Shown here: positions 22,961-37,389 of the stretch, piece by piece | How positions within the stretch are numbered: the stretch's first letter is position 1 | Layout: each line of letters opens with the position of its first letter | Assembly (NCBI RefSeq): GCF_004193775.1 | Contig: NC_041011.1 | Span: 9,761,656-9,825,655 of the forward strand | Direction of reading: 5' to 3' | Origin: Glycine soja | Taxonomy: Eukaryota > Streptophyta > Magnoliopsida > Fabales > Fabaceae | DNA: 64,000 bases | Program-made: the position numbers and the translations under genes | Notes under the pieces: model-generated | Told to the model about the DNA's origin: nothing | The model's database searches: none | What the model saw: the letters and a program-made list of their open reading frames with translations, nothing else

Positions 22961-25900
22961 CCTGGGACTTCCTCTGTTTTGAATCAAACTCAATTTAAAA
23001 TGGTAAAATTATACTTTATTTATTTGAAAAATGTTTAACTTATTATAGTATTCCCTTTCATTTAATTCTAAAATTATTTATTATTCTCTTAATATATGTG
23101 TTATATTTTAATTTGAATTAATGTAAATAAATCTTTGAGAAATAGAGAGTATTAGAGTAACAATAATCATCGCGTAGAGATATTTTTATTTTCTCTATAA
23201 TTTTTAACACCTTGCTATAAATAGTATCTTAGAAAATGAACTAAAGTTTCACAATTTTTTAGTTTACAATTTTATCCAAAATTTATTTTTTAAATACAAC
23301 GTAGTTAATATAGGGTTGATAATTAACTGCTAATAACGCAAAGAATTACATAGAAAAAAATTGTTTATGTTAAATTTGATTAAAGTGTAACGCATTTATT
23401 TTATTAAAAGAAATGTAATTTTAAGTTAAAAAGGAAAATATTTTAACCGACACTTCTCTCAGAAATAGGTAATTTGTCCCATTAAAAGAGTGCATACTTG
23501 GGATTTTTGTTGTTGTTTTGATTAGTACAAAAGATTTTATTATCAAGATAACTTTATAATTGAACATTCATATGTAGTGAGGAATTTTTTCACAAGTATT
23601 ATTAGAAATGATGTAGCACCTGTAAGGTATGAAAGAAAAGTAAAATAGAGTTTAAATATTTGTTTAGTATTTATAATTTAGATGTTTTTTGCTTTTTTTC
23701 TCATAAAATTATTTTTTTGAAGTTCTTGTAAATTATTTTTGTTTTACTTTTCGTTCTTATAAATGCTTTAAAAAGGGAAAAAATGCTATAAGGACAAAAA
23801 ATAAAAATAAATAATTTACAATTATTAAAAATTAAAAAAAATTGCAAGAACAAAAAATAAAAATAATAATAAATTGTAACAACTAAAAATATATTTAAGT
23901 TGTAAAATAATTAAGACAAAAAATGGAATAACCGAAGAAAACATATTTTTCAACAATTTGAAAAAATCATTTTGCAACATTTTACATTTCCTTTTTAAAA
24001 TTATAAGACGAAATAGAACCCATTGGTCATTGCTTGAAGGTCTTTTAGTTGGTGGTTTCTGAGATTTATAAATTACTACTTTTGAGATTTTGTTATGCAA
24101 TATTGAATCGATCAAGATAATTTTGCTATGGTTGGTGTAGTTGTAAGAAACTTCTTAATTTGGATAATAGTAGATACAAATTTGTATAATGAGTTATGTT
24201 TATGTGCTTGTCAACTAAATGCAACTTCTAGGTACCATGAAATCCAAAAACAATCAAAAACAAAGTAAAGAAAGGTATATAATAAAAGATTATGATCGTT
24301 ATCATATTCAAGAAGAGAGAATGACATATTCAACACTCAAAGTAATTTATTTTAAATATATGTGTGTGCTCGTGTGTGTGAGAAAAAAATAAAAGCATAA
24401 AACCATAAAATTTTAAAATATCTAATCAATTAAATTACATATTTTATAATTAAAAATTTTAAAAATAGAGACAACAAGTTCAAATACATAAAATTAGAGG
24501 ACGAAAAGACATTTTTTTTATCAAAGTAAAATGGTTTATTTGTACACCCTCAAACATACATAAGACTTTCCTTGAGTAGAGAGATGATAATTTGAGTCAT
24601 GAAGATTAGTGGTTTAAAATTTATATGTGTTAATTTGAGTTATTGGTCGGTTGTGAAAATCTAGAGGTTGACTGGTCTAGCAAGTGATTGATTGTGTTAG
24701 CGAAAATCTTATCTTAAAGTGTAAGAACTATATGTATCCCAAGGTTAGAATGAATCAGTATAAGAACCCTTTGTACACTTTCTTCTCCCCCTTTCCTCTT
24801 TATTGGTTTTGTGCATCTTCATCTCATAACTTGTTTATTCACAACAAGGCTTCATGGTACTATTTTTAAAGGAACTTGCAACTAAGTGTTTTTTGCCTAA
24901 ATCTTTTTCACTAAACAGGGTATGAGCTCATATAATATTTTTCCACAAACTGTTAAGCTTTTGTTCCGAGCTCAGAATAATTTTTCATTTTGAACCTATA
25001 CTTTCTAAACCAACTTCAGAACAATCAAATTTTACAAAAAGAAATTGAAGTTTGTGAAAACACAATTCAACCCCCTTCTTATATTTTTTTGTCAATACAT
25101 GATATACAGATAGTGAAGTTATTCAAAAGCACTACAAGAAACATTTTGCAGAGGAATAATCTTTTGAAGCAACATTCCTAATAGATTTTAAAATTTGCCG
25201 AAGAATATACTCCTAGAAATCTAGCCCATAACAATTGTCAAAATGTAAATTCAAAAGACAACATAGTATTTTGAGAATAAAAGGAAAATTCTCATTGAAT
25301 AAAGATTCCAAAAGCACAAAGAAGACAAAATAACCAATAAAATGACAACAATATGAAAATGATAATTCATATAGTTCTTCGATTGAGTTTGAACCGTCTT
25401 CAACAAACATAAATGAATATTTTGAGGATTGGGACTCTATAAAACACCTTCATTCAAAGAGCTCATTATAAGGAATGGATATAACAAGTCCAAGGGTCAA
25501 AATTTATAATTTTTACTTTTAAAAGGAAAAAAATGTAGCTTCTAATGAGTCTTCTTAGCCAAACACTCAGTGTCAATAACTTTTTATATCTAAAATAATG
25601 CCTATAAACCTATTTGTATTATTGTAAATCCACTTACTGAGTGATTAGAAAAAGATCAAAATGGTTCGCCCAAAAAAATATATAAAAAGAAAATTAAAGC
25701 CATTTAAAACAATTAATTAAAACAATTAAAAACAAAGAATAAACAAGAGATAATTAAGTGTAAGAAGTAATTAAAAGTTTAATCTAATGCCTTAATGTTT
25801 CGACAATTTCAAAATCTTGTTGCTACTATTAATTTGCAGGTCTTGTGAAGGTTAAGATTTGACAATGAAAGTATGGACAATGGATAGGAATACATATGAA

Positions 25901-28900
25901 AAATGGATTGTCATTATCTTATATATTTCAACAAGTGTACCGGTTCACAAATAATAAAGTAATAAGTAGTTGTTCAATAAAGATCAAAATGAACATTATA
26001 TACTTATAGTCAACAAGATTCCACCAAGTCGACACAAAAAACATAAGCCAAAAAGACATTATACAAAGATTAAGTAACTTATGCTTTGCCATTACTAGCT
26101 CCAAATTTACTCTATCAAACCTCTCATACATAACTATTCAACATTTAACACTCATTAGAACCTCGTCCCAATGCCTTTGCAATGTGTCCTAGTTGTCTAA
26201 GTAAACATCCTAAATTTGTAGGATCACTCATGATTAGAGTTATTAACAAATGGTCACAATTACATGGACATCCCCATTCCTAGATCACATGCACATTGCA
26301 TGTCTTAGTTTTTAGGTCTCTTAGAATCTCTTTCCTAAGTTAACCTTAAGTTAGGTTCAATTGAATTGCTTCTTCCTTACCAAAGGCATTAAGCATAGAA
26401 AACATGAAATTGATTCAAAAAGCATGTAAAATGATATTCAATTTAGCAAAATAGAAGTTAAAAAAGATGTCACAATTGTTACATAAAAAATAGAATAAAA
26501 AGACAACACTCAACGAAAGAACAAAACTAAGAAGCCAAATTTGTTGGCATTTTATTCCATAAATTGGTTAGTAAATCTTCATGAGTTGAAGATCCATCAA
26601 TAATAATTAAAGAAAGTTTATTTATTCCTATGTAAATTTGATCCTCTCAAATTTAACATTCAAATTTTCCTACTGCTTTTGTTCATATACTATATCTTAA
26701 TTCTAATTAGGATTGGGTTAGGGCTAGGAGATGATTGGAAATTGATTGGGATATGGACTACTATTTTGTAAGTTAAGTGTTCAACTAAGGGTTTGTGACT
26801 ACAATATATGTCCTTCTGATGCTAAGTTTTTATTTAAAGTGTAAAAATGACATCCCTCTCTCACTTCCCTCTTTTTTTTTTTCTTGATTTGAACTAGCCT
26901 TTTCTCTTTATATTTCATTTGAGTGTAAATAAAATCCTTACCTCCTTTCTTTTTCATACATTGGTATTTTTCTAATTCTCTATTGCTCTTGGTTACATGT
27001 TCTAGAGACACCAAGGTGGGATGTTTTTTACACCAATTTCGTGGTGGATGGTGCAGGTTTAGTTGTGGTTTCGATGACGACAGGGAAGCTTGGTGGTATT
27101 TGAAGCTATGAAAGAGAGTTATATAAGCATTGATAACACCACCACCAGGCAACAATTGTAGTGGCCTTGCCTTTTCTTCCTTGTCATTTTTTTCTTTATT
27201 TTATTTTTCTGTAACTATTGTTTTCTCTTTGTTATGGCTTATATGAGTTTTATAATGGTTGACAAGAAATGAAATGCTTGCGTGAGTGTTTGGGCTGTGA
27301 GTGAAGCTCACTTGTTTTGCTTCAATGAAGACATTCTCGATAACAATATTTTTTTTGTCTTCTATTATTAGCAGCAACTTGACTAAGGTCAATATGCAAC
27401 TATTAGAATAAAAAGGAGAAAATAGCAAAACTACTTATTTATTAAATTACTGAACGTTGGCTTATATAGTCTTACAAGATAAGAATGAAATGGTGCAGCC
27501 CACGTCTGAAAACGTGGTAACAATTACAAGTAAATCAAATCCTATCCTACTTAATGGATCCTAACAAATAAGAACTTATTAACTGAACACAACTAAGTCA
27601 AATAATAAATCCTAATAATTCCTAACAGCAACAACCTTTTTCATGTAAGTGCAAACACAATAGTGACAACTTTTATTGTTACAAACTCAAGGTTGTCATT
27701 TAGCCAACTTTAAAATAACCATTGAAGTCGACTTTTAATGATTAACATTGATTTTTCACTTATGTTAATTTTCATTTTTCTTGTAGTGCGTAATATAAAA
27801 TGTAAATGCTACTTCCTCCTTCTCTAAACTACCGTGGTTTAGTTTTGTTCCAAAGAGTAATGTTAGGAACACATTCTGTGATGTAATCTTTTTTAACACA
27901 AACTCTCCTCTTGTTACTGTTTATTGAAAACTATTCTCTCTATTTTTAATTATAAGATTTTTTTTCAAAGATTTATTTATCTCTTTTTATAAGATTCTTT
28001 TCTAATTTCTAGATGTATTAATTATTATTTTTTTATATATTTTTACTTAATTAATCTTTCTCCAAACATTGATGAGAATTAATTAAATGAATAGAGGGAT
28101 GATAAAATGATATAAATAATAAGTTAAATTAACTACTTTTCTTAAAGGTCATGAATTAGTTGAAATTATCTTATAATTAGAGATAAAGGGAATACAAATT
28201 TAGAGATTGATTGATAAAGGTGTCAGACCTATCAAATTTTGTGATTTCTAATAAATTTTAACTAATAAGAGAAAAAATGTTCCTATAATTTTCTTTTTGT
28301 TACAAAATATTTATGTTTGAAAAATCCAACATTAAATTCATAATTTTTTTCCAACTATACCTTTATTTACAATTACTGATGCATTGAATTAATATTGCTA
28401 TTCAAATTAGACACTATTGCTTAAACTAATAGCTAATCATCCATCAATGAGAATATCCACTATTATAGTTTATAGACTCTTCACTATTCAAATATTGATA
28501 GCCAATGATGGTTTCATATATGATTAATTAAATAGGAATATTTTAGTATAAAAACATACTAATATTTAATAGTTTCTAAAGTGACTAACCTTAAATATCT
28601 ATTATTTTGGAACGGAGAAAGTATTGAATAATTGTGAAGTCCTTCTCGCAGTCTCTTTAACATTCAATACATAATTCTTTTAGTTATTTCTCTGTACTTA
28701 TAAATTAATATTTTTGAAAGACCTTCTTTAAGTTATCCTGTACTTCATTAATTCTCAAACACCATAGAAATAGCGTAAGAATTTTTTTCTTTCTTCTTCT
28801 TTGATTCTGGATAATTAGTTAATCCTAATTAATATAGTTTGAAAAATGAATACCAGCAGCAATTAATATTTTTAATCCAAAGACACTAGTGAAAAAAATA

Positions 28901-30503
28901 TTTGGGAAGTGAGAATTAAATCTTTGTCCTATCTAGTGAGTGAATTTTTTTGTCAAGGACTGAATGTAATTCATGTAATATAAGGGTGAGAAAAAGATAA
29001 ATTTCGTATGTCTTCCTTTTATTGTTTAACTTTACATATCATCTGAACAAAAAAAAAAACTTGTTTTGCGAATAAGCTTTAAAAGTTTTAAAAAATCCAA
29101 TTTATGCTTCCAGCTTATGTTTCTTTCTACCCTTTTCTATATTAAGTGTTAAATAAGTGTTAAATAATTATTAAATTTAATTATAATTCAACTACAGCTT
29201 AAATCAAAATTAAATGAAAAAAATTCCCAAAAACAAAGAAGCTAGGGTTAGTCGAGAATGGTGAAAATGAAGAGGACGATGCATCCATACTTTTCGTTAA
29301 TTATTTTTCCTTTTAAAATGTATGCACGTAAATATGCGTGCCTCATTCAAAGGCTTTTGTTTGAACAACATTTCTTTTATCTACCAAAAGAAAATAGACC
29401 GACCAAATTTATTAGCGAAATAGACTAACCATGCCTCCATTTGTTTTTGTTTTTTGATTTTTTGCTAAAAGTTTTTATGTGTAAACACTAACCTTTATAT
29501 CAATTAAGCAATCTCATGCTACTGCAACTTGCGAATTGGTACATGGGGGCGATTGAATATTTATTATTGTCAACATATATGCCATATGCAAGCATATGTC
29601 ATTTTTATTCCAAGTCCAAATTAAAGAACATATCACATGCTCTGAGCGCGAAAGGCTAGATAAGCGGAAGCTGTCCAGTACTTGCCTTCTTCCAAGCTTT
29701 GATCCATCAAGGTCTCCAGCCTTTAGTTTAAATCTTGGTTGCAAAATCATTGTGCTGGTAAGTGGTAACAGTTGACATGCCGTAGTATACAATTATCCAG
29801 AAACGATTCTTCTAGCTTTTGAAACTGTGTCATAAAGTTTCTTGTTTGAATCAAATACGATATTAGGATCTTACAATTCTCATGCACCCTCTTATTTAGT
29901 TGTGCAATAGCCAATTAATAATTAATAGACATCTATTTCACAATTTCTATATAGTAAAGGTGGAAAAAATAGCAATTGATATATGAGATTAATTTTTATA
30001 TATATTATCATTATAAAAAACTTTTATATTATTAACCAATCAAAATTTTTTACAGATATTTTTTTTTGAAAGACAAATGTTAGTTGTTGTTTTTTGTTAA
30101 TAAAATGGACCAAACCCACTTTTTTCCTCCTTTAATCATCTAACCAACTTTATAATTCCCTATTAGGTATGATTTTTAGTGTAATTGTTGTTCAAGTTAA
30201 CAAATTTACCATAGAAAATGACTTCTGATTAAATGATGATGTAAAAATATTTACACTATTATTTATTTATTTACTCTATTATTGCTTGAACTATTTACCC
30301 TCTCTCTGGAGAGAGAGAGAATAGCATGGGGTTGTTTGTGAAAAAGTTTAAAAAATATTTTAAATTTTTAATTATGTTCTAATTTCTTGTAAATATTAGA
30401 AAAGGAAATTATTATAGGTATGTAAGTTGAAAGGAATATTGATTTAAAACATTACTCAAAATGTTTGTCTAAGAACTTTAGAGTTGAAAATCATAGACAT
30501 TTG
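22961..30503. other. AT-rich intergenic DNA with unclassified repeats, no gene seen
   Basis: No frame shows a known domain. Segments near 24,540-25,110 (ending AACACAATTCAACCCCCTTC) and 25,910-26,400 look like decayed LTR sequence, but I cannot define ends. A short minus-strand open frame at 29,514-29,792 (LQPRFKLKAGDLDGSKLGRR) is unidentified. Confidence 0.5.
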
Positions 30504-31208
30504 TAGGGGTGTTTATAGGTCGGATTAGGTTGAGTTTGACTAAACTTGCTATCAAACCCGATTAAAATTTCATGAGTTGGGCTAGGTTGGATTTGTTCAA
30601 TTTTTTTTACATATCTTACTCAACTGAATCTGTTCATAAATTGGTTAAATAACTTTGAGTTAATCCGATTTGAGTTTTTGAAAATTACTTTTTATTTTAT
30701 AAAAATTAAGATATTTTTAGAATGATATTTTTTTTACCTAAAGCTTTGTAAGTATATAGTGACTAAATATATTTAAAAGAGACCAAATCGTGACAATATT
30801 TTACTAATAGAATTAATGATTTTAATGTTAATATGATATTTTTATTTTAGATAGAAATAAAGTATTGTTGTAGCATGATAAAATATAAATAAAATCAAGA
30901 TAGAGATAAAAACAACTTTAAAAAGAAAAAAAATCATGAGTGATTTAATTTAATAAATTATGTGAGCTAAAAATTAATGTGTTTTGTATTTACTAATTAA
31001 TTTATATATAATAATAAATTAAATTATAAGATATGAGTTGAGTTGAGTTGGGCCGAGTTGAATAAAATAAAACCTGTTACCCAACTCTTATTTGATTGGG
31101 TCTTAATTGTGTTGGGTCATGTTTGACCTGAAGAACACTTAAAAAACTTAATCCAATATAATTAGATCGAGTTGAGTCATAGGTTGATCCAAACCTGTGA
31201 ACCCCTCT
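30504..31208. mobile_element. hAT-like non-autonomous element
   Basis: The left end TAGGGGTGTTTATAGGT and right end (reverse complement AGAGGGGTTCACAGGTTTGG) match the hAT-type terminal motif. The subterminal DNA is rich in GAGTTGGG and GGTTGGAT-like repeats on both sides. Flanks TAGACATTTGT and TATGTATTTGT agree at 8 of 11 positions, compatible with a decayed 8-bp duplication. No transposase inside. Confidence 0.6.
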
Positions 31209-32737
31209 ATGTATTTGTTTTAGGATTGGTTCTTTGAGTAAGCTCAATTCTATGAACTTGACCCTAGAACATGATCATAAAGTGATATTAGCTCTTGCTT
31301 TAGTCATTAGGTCTTTCATTCATTGTTAAGGAACTTTAAAGTTATTAGATCTATCAAGATTTTTATCATTAAGTTTGTGATATGATGTTCCCTTAGGTTG
31401 ACTTGGCAGCCATGTTTCCTATCCTAAACACACCTTGACTCATCAAGGACATAAGAACTTGCCCTAGCTTCTTCCAACCAAGGTTGATACCTGTTTCTCA
31501 ACCTCATATTACTTATTGGATCACATGTGAACACATACCCAAGGAACATTATATTCCATCATGCTTAAAAGGAAATTCTCCGTAAGAAACTCCTTAACCC
31601 ATCATTTTTTACATTCTTCTGATAAATGTACTAAGAAATGATGCCCTACTCACTCCTAGACCATAGATCAGAAGAAGGCATGTAACAATAACTCCCACTT
31701 TGGAGCCTAGATTACCATTAGGTGCCCATTTGATCCATATAGGTATCCACCTCAACCTAGGAGGCACCAATACCTATAAATACTTGAGCTCTTCTCAATC
31801 AAATATTTCCTTCTTCCTTTGGAGAGTAGAACTTCACCAAAGAAGATCCCTATTTGAGTATGGGTGGAGTTTTGTTGGGATACTTTATTCATTGATTGTT
31901 TTAAGTCATGCTTATATGAATATTTAATTACAAGAAATTATTAGTTTTAAAATGTGTTTAATGATATGTTTAGTGATCACACATTAGGTTATCTTTGTAA
32001 ACATGAAGTAATTAGGAGATTTGCAATTATATAAAAGTTGTGTACATTTATATAAAAACAATTTTGAAAGGTTTGAATTTTGTTACAATTCTCTTAAATA
32101 TATACTTAACATTTCATATGTATATTCTCTAGCTCTTTTAACAAAGATCAAAGAATATGACATGTTGTTGGTTTGAAAGAAAATTAGGTTCAATTCCCTT
32201 AATTAAGCAAGGTCTCATATTCGAGTCTTGATGATGAAAAAAAAACATAGTTGAAAAGAAAGATCCCATTAAAAGTGATTAGTTAGATTTTTCGGTAAAA
32301 ATTAATCATCAATAAAGTTGGTGATACTTTACACTAATTTCATGATGAAAAAAAAAATTAAAGAGTATGTTCCCATTCCTTAAGCAGGAAAAGTATGCGT
32401 ACCCATTCATTTTAAGTTATGCTTTAATGTAATTGTTGATCAAAATATGTATATATGATCGAATCTTATAGTTTTGATGAATATTAAACAAAATAATTAA
32501 ATAAATAAAAATATTATACATTAAGATTGAAGATTATTTAATCTTAAGAGTGTTGAACATTTTCTTAACTGTCCAACAAAACAAGGAAATTAAGATACAT
32601 TTTAAGATGGTTTTTCCTAGGAGCCATCTTAAAAGCATCAATTTTGAAGACGGTTCCAGGATAAAATCATTTTAGAAATTGCATCCTTTTAAAACGGTAT
32701 GGAAATCGTCTACAATAATGGTCGTAAACCATCTACA
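31209..32737. other. Intergenic DNA, possible older transposon flanking the CACTA element
   Basis: No gene was seen. Around 32,590-32,735, phrases such as GAAGACGGTTCC and AAACGGTATGG occur. Across the CACTA insertion, 38,185-38,260 continues with AAACCGTCGTTAAAAGG. These resemble the subterminal repeats of another CACTA-type element, suggesting nesting (inference). Confidence 0.4.
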
Positions 32738-33603
32738 ACTACAAGAAAAATGACCTATACCTACAGACAAAAACTGTCACTATAAATAAAAAATCCATAG
32801 GTAAATGTATGATAGACTTTGTCCTACAAACGTTTCTTCCGTCAACTTTGAGGGGGCGTATAGTGACGACTAATTGTCTGTCACTATAGGTTTTACCTAC
32901 TATGTATAGTGTGTAGGTAAAAGTCATTAACTTCTACTTACATCTCCTAACTGTAGGTAAAAGTCTTTAGTATGTACCTATCATCTTCAACTGTAGGTAA
33001 ATATGTTTAACATGAACACTTCTAATAAGAAGACAATTCTAGGGTGCTAATTTGAGAGCCTAACTAGAAAGGCTATGACCTGTTTGGTAACTAGGGACGC
33101 ACCTTGGCATTGCAATCTGCCCTCCTCAACCTTGCCTTGCTATAACATGAGTGCCCAAGTACTATTTTTCCTTAAATTATTACTAGCTGGAAGCTTATGG
33201 CAGTTTGAATTGTGAGTCCAAAGAATGTTCTGGTTTAGCCTTGGAAAAACTGGAATCAGCAACAGGTTTTGCATTGTTATGTTGAGTTAATCCAACCACT
33301 GCCTTCATTCATGTGATTATCAATGTTTACTCCTGCTGCACTCACTTCCTGACCTTCTGGTTTGTGATTCTTGACATCAAGAAAAATTAAATGTTTGATT
33401 ACAATCAGCATCCCTGTAATTTAAGTGTGAAAGAACTACTACTCCTGCTGCACTCACTTCCTGTCTCCTTGTCTGCCTATCATAACATACAAGAAAAAAG
33501 GTAAAATTTTGTTTGGAGTTATGATGGATTTGAAGATGCAATAAGCTCTTGAGGACAAATGCAACAAGTGGTCAAGTCAAGTCAACCAGCACCCAACACT
33601 CAC

Positions 33604-33702
33604 ATGAAGTGTGACATTTTGAACTTGACACAGCAACTGATATGGAAGATTGGGGTAGTTTGGAATCTGTGATGTTGTTGTTCTTCTAGTAGAAGCTGCC
33701 AC
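33604..33702 (-). pseudogene. Captured ARF5/MONOPTEROS-like exon (second fragment)
   Basis: The exon follows acceptor TGAACAG (33,704-33,703) and precedes donor GTGAGT. It encodes VAASTRRTTTSQIPNYPNLP then YQLLCQVQNVTLH, the segment just after YFPQGHSEQ in ARF proteins; the STRR..SQ-PNYPNLP pattern points to the ARF5 clade. The intron-exon pattern is kept, so it was captured as genomic DNA, not cDNA. No further ARF exons were recognised. Confidence 0.88.
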
Positions 33703-33872
33703 CTGTTCATATTCAAATAAAAGGAAACAATATGCTTCAGCAAACCAAAACTAACAAAGTCATCACCTCAGAATCTTGGCTAAATATTGAAAAGAAACTA
33801 ATGAGTTAGAGATTAAAAGAAGCATTGTAAGAAAAATTATTACTTTGAAAAGAGAACAAGAGATTCATTCAC

Positions 33873-33985
33873 ATGCTCACTATGTCCCTAAGGGAAGTAA
33901 AACACAAGGCTCTCAACCTGGGGTAATGACACAAGAGACCCTGCACAAACATGCCATAACTCTGAATTCAAAGTCTTTCTGACCC
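33873..33985 (-). pseudogene. Captured ARF5/MONOPTEROS-like exon (first fragment), nonsense
   Basis: After acceptor TTTTCAG the exon gives [20 protein letters not shown] then [11 protein letters not shown], a TAG stop (33,890-33,888), and GHSEH before GTGAAT. ARF proteins read FPQGHSEQ here, so TAG replaces a Gln codon. Other changes at conserved sites (ACAGP to VCAGS, GSLV to ESLV) show free drift. In a working ARF this stretch opens the B3 DNA-binding domain. Confidence 0.88.
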
Positions 33986-34204
33986 CTGAAAATTTTTTAG
34001 TAGCATCACACAAGCATATCATTAAAATGCAACCAAAAGGGTAAAAAATGATTGTCCAAAACAAAAAAAAAAAAAGAAAGAATAAGGACAACAAGAAGTA
34101 GTGTGCATGCTACCAAGTCCTACCCCTTTGCAACTTTAAGCTATTTATATCATTTAAATAATTAAGACCAAAACAAAGAAACTAGCAGTATACTTGTATT
34201 AAAT

Positions 34205-34520
34205 GAAAAAAATGAAATTAAATAACAGATGCAAAAGTTGAAGGGATAAGAAACTAGATATAAGGGATGACTAAGTACCATCACAGTATTTTGAAAGAAT
34301 ATTAAGGAATACCAATAAATGAATATGAAAAAAATGAATATGAAAAATCAAATAGTTATAATAACATGATCAAATTTGGAAGGTAGTTATATAAGAAATA
34401 CCAATAAATGAATATGAAAAAAATGAAATTAAATAACAGATGTAAAAGTTGAAGAGATAAGAAGCCATATATAAGGGATGACTAAGTACCATCACAGTAT
34501 TTTGAAAGAATATTAAGGAG
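34205..34520 (-). repeat. Duplicated segment, 211-bp period
   Basis: AATAACAGATG, AAAAGTTGAAG and GGGATGACTAAGTACCATCA occur at 34,221-34,300 and again 211 bp on (34,432-34,510). The phrase ATACCAATAAATGAATATG also occurs twice. This local duplication lies in intron-like DNA between captured exons. Confidence 0.75.
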
Positions 34521-34717
34521 AAGAGCACCCTGTCTAGCCTATAGGATGCAAAGAATCAAGGATAAAATTAGGTAAATGACCAGTCAGAGTAGAAACGCGT
34601 CAGTTTAACATTAATAAATTATAAGGACACATCCCATAAGACAACCTAAAAGTGTTATGTGTGTGTAAGTATGTATGTATTTATATTAAATAACAAGCTG
34701 TGCAAGCTAATAATTAC

Positions 34718-34811
34718 CTCTCATAAGACAACATAAGCTTTGCATCAGGATCAGTTTTAGCATTCTGCATGAGATGGCGGCTTAAAGCCCAACCAACTAT
34801 CTTCTCTGCAT
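34718..34811 (-). pseudogene. Captured FHA-AAA ATPase exon (pre-AAA segment)
   Basis: The exon lies between acceptor ATATTGCAG and donor GTAATT. It encodes AEKIVGWALSRHLMQNAKTD then PDAKLMLSYE, matching the segment just before the AAA+ module in the plant FHA-AAA ATPase family (for example Arabidopsis At4g02480 and At1g02890, from memory). It likely comes from the same donor gene as the FHA exon at 36,399-36,515, since order and strand agree. Confidence 0.78.
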
Positions 34812-36398
34812 CTGCAATATATAAAAAATGTTATAGGAGATATTTAAGCAGCAAAACCTTAAGCACATACTGGTAGAACATACTTTCAATACTAAGTGTC
34901 TAATCCTTAATGCATAAGGTCTCGAGTCCTTCACACTCCACCCCACAACGGCTCAAAACCTATAAATAAAATTAAATGAAAACAGTTAAGAACATCATCA
35001 CAACAATTATAGTCTACACAGCTCAAATTATTTAACATCTTTAATTATTTTTTTTCTTTAGTACACCAAGTCATGAACATGTTTAATTCCAACTTAAATT
35101 TTAATATATTTTTTTTAAAATTATCAATAACCAAAAATAACATCTTAGCACAATATAAGGTTCTAGTATTTTTCATAAATCTAATATATAATGTATATAT
35201 TTAAAATATTTATTTATTATAAATTTTAGTTATATGAATATAAATATTTGTTTTATGTAATATAGAGGTTAAAATATTGTTATATATATATATATATATA
35301 TATATTATTTGAGATTTGGATTGATGTCTGCAAATCAAAATTGGTGGGTTGACCCATGCCCCCGAGAAAGGGTAGGATGTGGACATTTGATAGTTGGCAC
35401 TTTCCAGTTGCAGGTCATGTGACTCAACAAACATCCAAAATGTACTGCTAAACGTGCAACATCACACTCACACATACCAATCTTTAATTAAGAAAAACGA
35501 AAAGTTTAACATAAGCAAAAGCATAACTAATTATTCATCTTTTTTTGTTGAATTAACTAATTATTCATTTGATGCTTAGAAACGGATTGAAAATGTATCA
35601 TGGGATTTAATTGAATTGTTAAAAAGATTTGTTAAAAAGAAAAGAAAAGAAAAAGTCATGTTTCTCATATTAGCTTAGTCTATATCACAGTATGAAAGAG
35701 TTGTTAGGAAGAAAGAAAAGAAAAGAAAGCAACATGAAAAGGTAAAGCTAAAATATTGATTTTGGACCATAGTTGATGAAAGCAGCACCCAAGATATAAA
35801 ATCCAAGTGCTTATTACAAAATTCAAATACAAAATAATATAAATGAAGCAAGAAGTATAGAAGAAAAGAGAATAAATTATATATGAATCACGTGGCATTT
35901 TCTCATTTCAATTCACCTAAATATTATTCCAGCTAAATCATTTTTTTCACATATATGGTACAATTTCTTCAACAATCAACTTGTCCCTACTTTAGATTTC
36001 AGCTCATAAAGTAGAGTAACAGACAACTTACCATCTATATTTAGTAAATTTATTGGGTGAGTAAGAAAAACTGCAAGGTTCTTTGGTTGATGAAGGGTAA
36101 ACTAAGTTTTGCTTTCAAAACAAAAACCTGAGTTTTTTTGGAAGGACCTATTTGAGAGCATTTTATTATGAGAAATACAAGTTTAGAGGGGAGGGGGTGT
36201 AGGGGTGAGTTAGAATTGAATTTAAAAATTTTCTATCATTCAATTTTTAACATAATACAATGATCTCATTTGATTCATGTAGCTGACTTCACATAGAGGG
36301 AACATATTCTAATTGTTGTAGTTGTTGTCATTGACATTGTTGTTGGAGCCGAAATATAGGGGTGAATTAGAATTGAATTTGCACAAATTTGTGTGTAC

Positions 36399-36515
36399 CT
36401 GCGTGTGCTTGATCTTGCACAAATTTGCACTTATAGTCTGATCCTTCAACAGCAAATTGCAACTCCTACTTGAGCCAATAGTAAAGTTGGGTGTGCAAAT
36501 TAAAACATTCGGATT
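36399..36515 (-). pseudogene. Captured FHA-domain exon
   Basis: After acceptor TTGCTGCAG the exon gives NPNVLICTPNFTIGSSRSCN then LLLKDQTISANLCKIKHTQ, and stops at donor GTACAC. The GSSRSCN..LKD pattern is the phosphopeptide-binding half of the FHA domain in plant FHA-AAA ATPases. The frame is open with both splice sites kept. Confidence 0.8.
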
Positions 36516-37389
36516 CTGCAGCAACAACAAAATCAAATTCCAAGTAAACAAAAATTTGGACTTTGGAGTGAACTCCAATTTCACTCAGAAACAAAAACAA
36601 ATAACAATAAATAAATAAATTACCTGCGCAGACTGAGACAAGAGTAACTGTGTTAAATACATTACCTGTAACAAAAAACAAGTCTAATGAGGGAGACATT
36701 TTAGTAGAAGACCAAAGAAGAGCATCATTTCAGTAATTGTGTTAATTTGTTTTTTCCAATGCTTGGACTTATTGCTACAAATTATAATAAATTTCCCTAT
36801 ACTATGATACCTATAAGGAAAGATGTAATGCACAACTACCATTTTTAAGGAGATGGGTAAAAATATCCCCCATAGTCAAAGCTAGATCAGAATTTTCACA
36901 GCTCGTAGCAGGTATTTATGCATTAATAGGTTATGCAATCAAAAATGTACAAATTTAGTTATTCAATCAAAGATGTACAAATTTAGTTCCATCCCTTCTT
37001 GTCAATTGCCATATAAACCCGCTACGTCTAAATCATTCCCTTCAATCATAATCTTATTCGTTGTCCTAATTCCTAAAACCCGCTACGGTTTCAATATGCT
37101 TTAACCTAGTTCTAATTCTCGCAAATCCAACATAATAACAATCAAACTTTATAGGAGAGTACACGAGTACAAGGCAAGATAAAGAGAACATAATTTATCA
37201 CACATTTTGTCACCAACGACTATAATCCTTTCAACATAAACTCAAAAACCAGATAGGTCCTATAACCTAATCAGTTGTCTAAGTTGGCGGAGTGAGATGA
37301 AGATTTTTAGTATTAGAAATTGAATTTAGGCAAGGTATTTAAAAAAAATAGTGAAAGAAAACAATTAGTGAAAGATGATAGGAATTGAC

